Shown: piece by piece, positions 41,721 to 44,959 of the stretch
How positions within the stretch are numbered: the first letter of the stretch is position 1
Layout: each line of letters starts with the position of its first letter
Source of the DNA: Thermodiscus sp.
GTDB taxonomy: Archaea > Thermoproteota > Thermoprotei_A > Sulfolobales > Acidilobaceae
Length of the DNA: 44,959 nt
Assembly: GCA_015521175.1 (NCBI GenBank)
Contig: WAOR01000108.1
Location: forward strand, 1 to 44,959
Direction of reading: 5' to 3'
The notes under the pieces: model-generated
What the model saw: the letters and a program-made list of their open reading frames with translations, nothing else
The model's database searches: none
Told to the model about the DNA's origin: nothing
Translations under genes and position numbers: made by a program

Positions 41721-42311
41721 GTGGTGATAGTGGAGAGGCCTAAAAAGAAATGGTTCCTCGGGCGCCACCTCATGTTGAAGAAACGGTACGCTGATAAATT
41801 ACTTGAAGGCGAGAAGAAGGCGACGATTAGACTTGGCATTGTAAGGGTGAAGCACCCGGAACTAATCGTTCACAGCGGGGGTAAGCCTGTAGCCAAGGTG
41901 CGTGTCAAAAACATACGTGTAAAACGGGTGAGAGAGCTAACCGATGAAGACGCTAGGCTCGATGGGTTCCGGACAAGAGAAGAACTTATAGAAGAGCTGA
42001 GAAGGGTCTACGGCTCCATATCGCTTGAAGACCCCGTTACAATAATAGAACTGGAGCTAGTCAAGAGGATTGAGGGTGAGGATGAGGATCCCTACAAGGG
42101 CCTCGAACCAGCGGATATTGCCAGGATAGCCCTACGGTACCTACAGGACGAGTTGTCTGAGGAGGAGAAGAGGGTTCTCCTCGACCTAACCAGGACTAAT
42201 AGTATAAGGATGACGGCTACGAGACTCTACGGTGGGATCCATAAGAGGAAGCGCGTTCGAGGAGCCCTTCGAAAGGCTCTCCAGTTGTTAAAGGTGAGAG
42301 GAATCCTATAG
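41721..42311 (+). CDS. ASCH-domain protein
   Basis: About 196 residues. The ASCH region is FLGRHLMLKKRYADKLLEGEKKATIRLG followed by PVAKVRVKNIRVKRVRELTDEDARLDGF, the beta-barrel fold related to PUA that binds RNA or modified nucleosides. A C-terminal helical part (SEEEKRVLLDLTRTNSIRMTATRLYGG) looks like an HTH. Function unknown; RNA-related. GTG 41721 or 41724 follows AAAGGG; the longest frame opens at GTG 41685, which adds residues of low appeal. The 120-base gap before it holds nothing I can identify. Confidence 0.7.
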   Translation: MVIVERPKKKWFLGRHLMLKKRYADKLLEGEKKATIRLGIVRVKHPELIVHSGGKPVAKVRVKNIRVKRVRELTDEDARLDGFRTREELIEELRRVYGSISLEDPVTIIELELVKRIEGEDEDPYKGLEPADIARIALRYLQDELSEEEKRVLLDLTRTNSIRMTATRLYGGIHKRKRVRGALRKALQLLKVRGIL

Positions 42312-42367
42312 CATTGTTGTCCTCAACATGTTATTAGTCGAAGAGTTATCAGTTTGACACGGGGCGG

Positions 42368-42655
42368 ATGGAGGTTATGAAGGAAGAGTATAGGGATATA
42401 GCGCCTTGCCCTAAATGCGGGGCCCCGGGCGAGTACACTTATACTATTGAGTGGCCCGGAGACGACGATGACGATAAAGTAGTCATCACGGTTAACTTCA
42501 AGTGTACCGTATGCGGCTACTCTATAACTGGCAAGAGGATCGTTATCCCAGTCAGGGCACTCTACTTACTCAAGGGGTTACTAGCTCCCAAGGTGAGGCC
42601 CTTCGTGGAAAAAATATTCCTAGCCTCCAACCTCAAGTTAGAAGACAGCCCTTAA
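42368..42655 (+). CDS. Zinc-ribbon protein, hypothetical
   Basis: 95 residues with two CxxC knuckles, CPKCG and CTVCG, flanking a beta hairpin with an acidic WPGDDDDDK turn, then a helical tail. Single zinc ribbon; no family recognised. ATG at 42368, with a second ATG at 42377 nearer to AGGTT. It lies 45 bases before another zinc-ribbon gene on the same strand, so both may belong to one unit. Confidence 0.7.
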   Translation: MEVMKEEYRDIAPCPKCGAPGEYTYTIEWPGDDDDDKVVITVNFKCTVCGYSITGKRIVIPVRALYLLKGLLAPKVRPFVEKIFLASNLKLEDSP

Positions 42656-42700
42656 GAGGTCTCGTAGCGATTACAGGTCTAGAACGGGTGTGGTAGAGAC

Positions 42701-42901
42701 GTGACTAAATGGAGGTTGAAGTGCACCGAGTGCGGGCGCGAGTGGATACTTCCAGTCAGCTTCCGCCTAGACGAGATGGGCAAGATATACCACTACTGCC
42801 CCTACTGTAAGAAGAACACCTTCCACATAGTTCTAGGTAAGGTGGAGGACGAAGCCGGAGACCCCGCTCCAAGAGAGGAGGCTCCTAACCTCGAGGAGTA
42901 A
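42701..42901 (+). CDS. Small zinc-ribbon protein
   Basis: 66 residues with CTECGREW and CPYCKKNTF, a four-cysteine ribbon, followed by an acidic Pro/Glu tail. Similar to archaeal ribosome- or transcription-associated zinc ribbons, but no family fits clearly. Start GTG at 42701. Its last 69 bases overlap the convergent ThrRS editing gene; both frames have plausible protein there. Confidence 0.65.
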   Translation: MTKWRLKCTECGREWILPVSFRLDEMGKIYHYCPYCKKNTFHIVLGKVEDEAGDPAPREEAPNLEE

Positions 42902-44209
42902 CTCCCCCAGGGTCACAGCCTCCTGGCTCCCAGGCCTCCACCTCCTCCTTACCGTAACAGTCCCTGTCTCAACCTCACGCTTCCCAACAGTTAAGACCAG
43001 GGGAACCCATAGTTTACCCGCGCTCCTAACCCTGCCGCCCACGCTAGACTGGGACTCGTCTACGGCCACCCCGGCACCAAGTGATGCGAGATCCCTGGCT
43101 ACACTCAATGCGTACTCGCTAGCCCCGGATAATGGAACTATGTATGCTGTTACCGGGTGCATCCATGCCGGTAGCCGGGGAACCCAGTCCTCAACCTCGG
43201 CCCTTGAAGCCTCATGGTCGATTACAGCCTTAACGATGTTGCCAAGCGGGCCTAGGAATACGTTTCCTCCAGTAGCGACGCCTATTGGGAGGCAGTATCC
43301 TTTCGGAGACTCGTATAGGAGTATCTCCCCACTCGCCCCTATTTCAAGGCAGGGAGGATCCCCGCACGTATTGATTCTTGTGATCCTCTTGGTTATCCCA
43401 TTTGATAGGTCGTCGAGGATCTCGACGCCAACGTCTACCCTAACCACGGCCGAAGGCATGGGAGACCCTGCCCTCCGGGCCCCGAGGGCTACCGCCTCCG
43501 AGTATAATCGAGCTACGGCTTCGATATCGTCTAAGTCCTCCGGGGGCGTATAGGGCTTTAGAGAATAGAGGGACCCCCAGGGCTTCCCGAGGTCTTCCAG
43601 CCTCCTAGCAAGCCTCTCAACCAGTCCCAGGGCGAGCCACGAGTTCCACGATCTGAGGCCCAGTAGCTCCTCCTTCTCGCCTGCTAGGCCCTCAAGCCTC
43701 CTAACACGCCTCCCTAGGCACCGGGGAGCAAGGCCTTTACTAACGGCTTCACTAACAGTGATTTCCCCATCGACTACCCGGAATGCCACACGACCCTGCT
43801 CCCCGATACTCCTCGAAAGCTCTGCTAGGGGATGTCCCTTACCATGTAATCGGAACTCCTTGTACCACCCGAAGGGTGCCCGGTGCAGGTTTCCATTCCA
43901 CAGTTCCCTCACTTTGTTCTCGAGGCGTACTAGGATTGAGTGCGCTCTCCTAGGCTTTTCCAGGTTACTGCTGAGGTGGGCGTAGGGGTAGATTACTATC
44001 CAGTCCGCTTTAACGGTCTCTCCAGCGTACTTCACGATCTCCTTACTGGCTTCATCAACCGCTCTCTCTCCATCGCCTTTTTCGACAGACACGAATACTA
44101 CTGCAGCGTTCTCTGCCTGGAATTCGCCTGGCGGGTCCGGAGGGTTCTTGATAGCCGGCTTATGCGTCTTGTACCATAGTTCTTCGGCGTGTATTAGGAG
44201 TATTTTCAA
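42833..44209 (-). CDS. Stand-alone threonyl-tRNA editing protein (ThrRS-ed)
   Basis: 458 residues. The first 140 match the archaeal ThrRS editing domain, a D-aminoacyl-tRNA deacylase-like fold (KILLIHAEELWYK, VIYPYAHLSSNL, RAPFGWYKEFRLHGKGHPLAE). The middle lacks class II motifs 2 and 3, so there is no synthetase activity; the end is an anticodon-binding domain (PVTAYIVPLSG, GAGVAVDESQSSVGGRVRSA, VLTVGKREVETGTVTVRRR). Crenarchaea split ThrRS into a catalytic and such an editing protein that hydrolyses Ser-tRNA(Thr) in trans. TTG start at 44209 with GGAGGGGT upstream; a TATA-like CCTATAAAC sits at 44259-44251. Confidence 0.9.
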   Translation of the reverse strand: MKILLIHAEELWYKTHKPAIKNPPDPPGEFQAENAAVVFVSVEKGDGERAVDEASKEIVKYAGETVKADWIVIYPYAHLSSNLEKPRRAHSILVRLENKVRELWNGNLHRAPFGWYKEFRLHGKGHPLAELSRSIGEQGRVAFRVVDGEITVSEAVSKGLAPRCLGRRVRRLEGLAGEKEELLGLRSWNSWLALGLVERLARRLEDLGKPWGSLYSLKPYTPPEDLDDIEAVARLYSEAVALGARRAGSPMPSAVVRVDVGVEILDDLSNGITKRITRINTCGDPPCLEIGASGEILLYESPKGYCLPIGVATGGNVFLGPLGNIVKAVIDHEASRAEVEDWVPRLPAWMHPVTAYIVPLSGASEYALSVARDLASLGAGVAVDESQSSVGGRVRSAGKLWVPLVLTVGKREVETGTVTVRRRWRPGSQEAVTLGELLLEVRSLLSWSGVSGFVLHLT

Positions 44210-44346
44210 TGCTTTACCCCTCCACGTGTTAATGGCTACGTGACTCGCTAGTTTATAGGCGTAGTGTAAATGCGCCGGTAGCGGTCGATAGCGGGTGAGA
44301 ATACATCCGGTAACCCCTGGGACGAGAGACCATAGTTCACTGTAAG

Positions 44347-44353
44347 TATATTA
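44347..44353 (+). promoter_or_regulatory. TATA box of radA
   Basis: TATATTA, preceded by TGTAAG, would start transcription near 44376, leaving a leader of about 20 bases that contains AGGGG before ATG 44398. Confidence 0.5.
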
Positions 44354-44397
44354 GGCGGCGTAATGCTAAAAGTACCAACAAGGGGATGGAAACAGGC

Positions 44398-44959
44398 ATG
44401 CCTAAGAAAAAAGAAATACGCGATATAACAGACCTCCCAGGAGTGGGTCCTAACGCAGCCCAGAAGCTCATCGAGAATGGGTATACGAGCATAGAGGCAA
44501 TAGCAGTAGCCACGCCTTTCGAGTTAAGCCAGGCAACAGGGATACCACTACCAACCGCTCAGAAGATAATCCAGGCAGCGAGGGAAGCATTGGACATACG
44601 GTTCAAGACGGCTAAAGAATTGAAGCTCGAGAGGTTGAATGTCAGGAAGATAACCACTGGGGCCAGAGCGCTGGACGAACTCCTCGGCGGAGGAATAGAA
44701 ACAAAAACAATAACAGAATTTTTCGGAGAGTTCGGCAGCGGTAAATGCTTTGCAAAAGATACATACATATTTTATGAGAATGATGAAATAACTCATGTTT
44801 CCACGATCCAGGAAATGTACGAGAAATACAAGGAAATCAATGGCGAGACACCCTTCGACTCCGGTTATGCAGTGCCGCTCAACTCCGTTCACGTGTACGC
44901 ATTACACCCCGAGACTCTGGAGCCAATAAAAGTAAAAGCATCATATATATATAAAGAAT
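44398..44959 (+). CDS. radA: RadA recombinase, 5' part, interrupted by an intein (continues beyond the window)
   Basis: The visible 187 codons encode the helix-hairpin-helix N-terminal domain ([37 protein letters not shown]), the polymerisation region and the start of the ATPase core up to FFGEFGSGK, the Walker A motif. The next expected residue is Thr or Ser, but the frame continues [13 protein letters not shown], an intein block A (Cys1 at 44746-44748, residue 117). About 71 intein codons follow and have higher A+T than the extein. They closely resemble the Pyrococcus horikoshii RadA intein as I remember it (EEMYxKYxxxNGE, GYAVPL, ASYIY). ATG 44398 has AGGGGATG upstream; ATG 44386 is in frame. 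Confidence 0.92.
   Translation, partial: MPKKKEIRDITDLPGVGPNAAQKLIENGYTSIEAIAVATPFELSQATGIPLPTAQKIIQAAREALDIRFKTAKELKLERLNVRKITTGARALDELLGGGIETKTITEFFGEFGSGKCFAKDTYIFYENDEITHVSTIQEMYEKYKEINGETPFDSGYAVPLNSVHVYALHPETLEPIKVKASYIYKE

Noticed and set aside
44270-44330. GGGTGAGAA...CCCC in the radA upstream gap as another C/D sRNA
   Set aside because: Lacks a valid box C (GTGAGAA) and any D box at guide spacing.

Overview
The window comes from the chromosome of a hyperthermophilic crenarchaeon, most likely Desulfurococcales and possibly Pyrodictiaceae-like. The basis is gene content: a four-subunit 2-oxoacid:ferredoxin oxidoreductase, the bifunctional archaeal FBP aldolase/phosphatase, archaeal TIM, RLI/ABCE1, type II methionine aminopeptidase, a stand-alone threonyl-tRNA editing protein, a tungsten AOR-family enzyme and RadA. 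TATA-like boxes, purine-rich ribosome binding sites and many TTG/GTG starts also fit. I see no rRNA, tRNA, CRISPR array or insertion sequence. Genes are packed tightly on both strands.

Layout: 1-4.9 kb holds a SPOUT-type methyltransferase, a small conserved protein, a PP-loop/ferredoxin fusion, a TauE/SafE exporter and an alkyladenine DNA glycosylase. 5.2-11.2 kb holds a winged-helix regulator, TIM, FBP aldolase/phosphatase, ABCE1, an MBL-fold hydrolase and methionine aminopeptidase. 11.3-17 kb holds a DUF1512-type membrane protein with a small partner, then a very large secreted, membrane-anchored subtilase. 17-22.3 kb holds glycerate 2-kinase divergent from the por operon (gamma-delta-alpha-beta) and a racemase-family protein. 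23-30.5 kb is one long overlapping operon: HIT, DHH, a DUF4129-like membrane protein, a DUF4350-like protein, MoxR ATPase, DUF58 and a polytopic membrane protein. 30.6-38.4 kb holds an eIF2B-like isomerase, a GltD-like flavoprotein, an extracellular Lon-fold protease, a GNAT protein, a CxxC protein, an AOR-family oxidoreductase and a Yip1-like membrane protein. 38.5-44.2 kb holds GlmS plus a GlmU-like sugar nucleotidyltransferase, an ASCH protein, two zinc ribbons and the ThrRS editing protein. The window ends inside radA.

The most interesting content is not in the long ORFs. Five intergenic regions (one holds two) carry what I read as six box C/D sRNA-like elements, four well formed and two degenerate. 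Each has a K-turn layout: stem, one extra base, box C; then box D, stem. Guides are mostly 11-13 nt. For the element at 4962-5018 both 12-nt guides match sequences I recall from crenarchaeal 16S rRNA, about 35 nt apart. For the element at 22475-22547 one guide matches a conserved 23S segment. Four of the six have a GC-rich stem-loop (GCCC...GGGC) inserted between D' and C', which is unusual and looks like a local family.

Second, radA is interrupted at the Walker A lysine by the N-terminal part of an intein that resembles the Pyrococcus RadA intein. Third, the DUF4129-like gene of the MoxR operon seems to start well upstream of any ATG/GTG/TTG, at a non-canonical codon, with a signal peptide there. 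Several enzymes also lack a family active-site or cluster-ligand residue (racemase-family protein, AOR-family enzyme).
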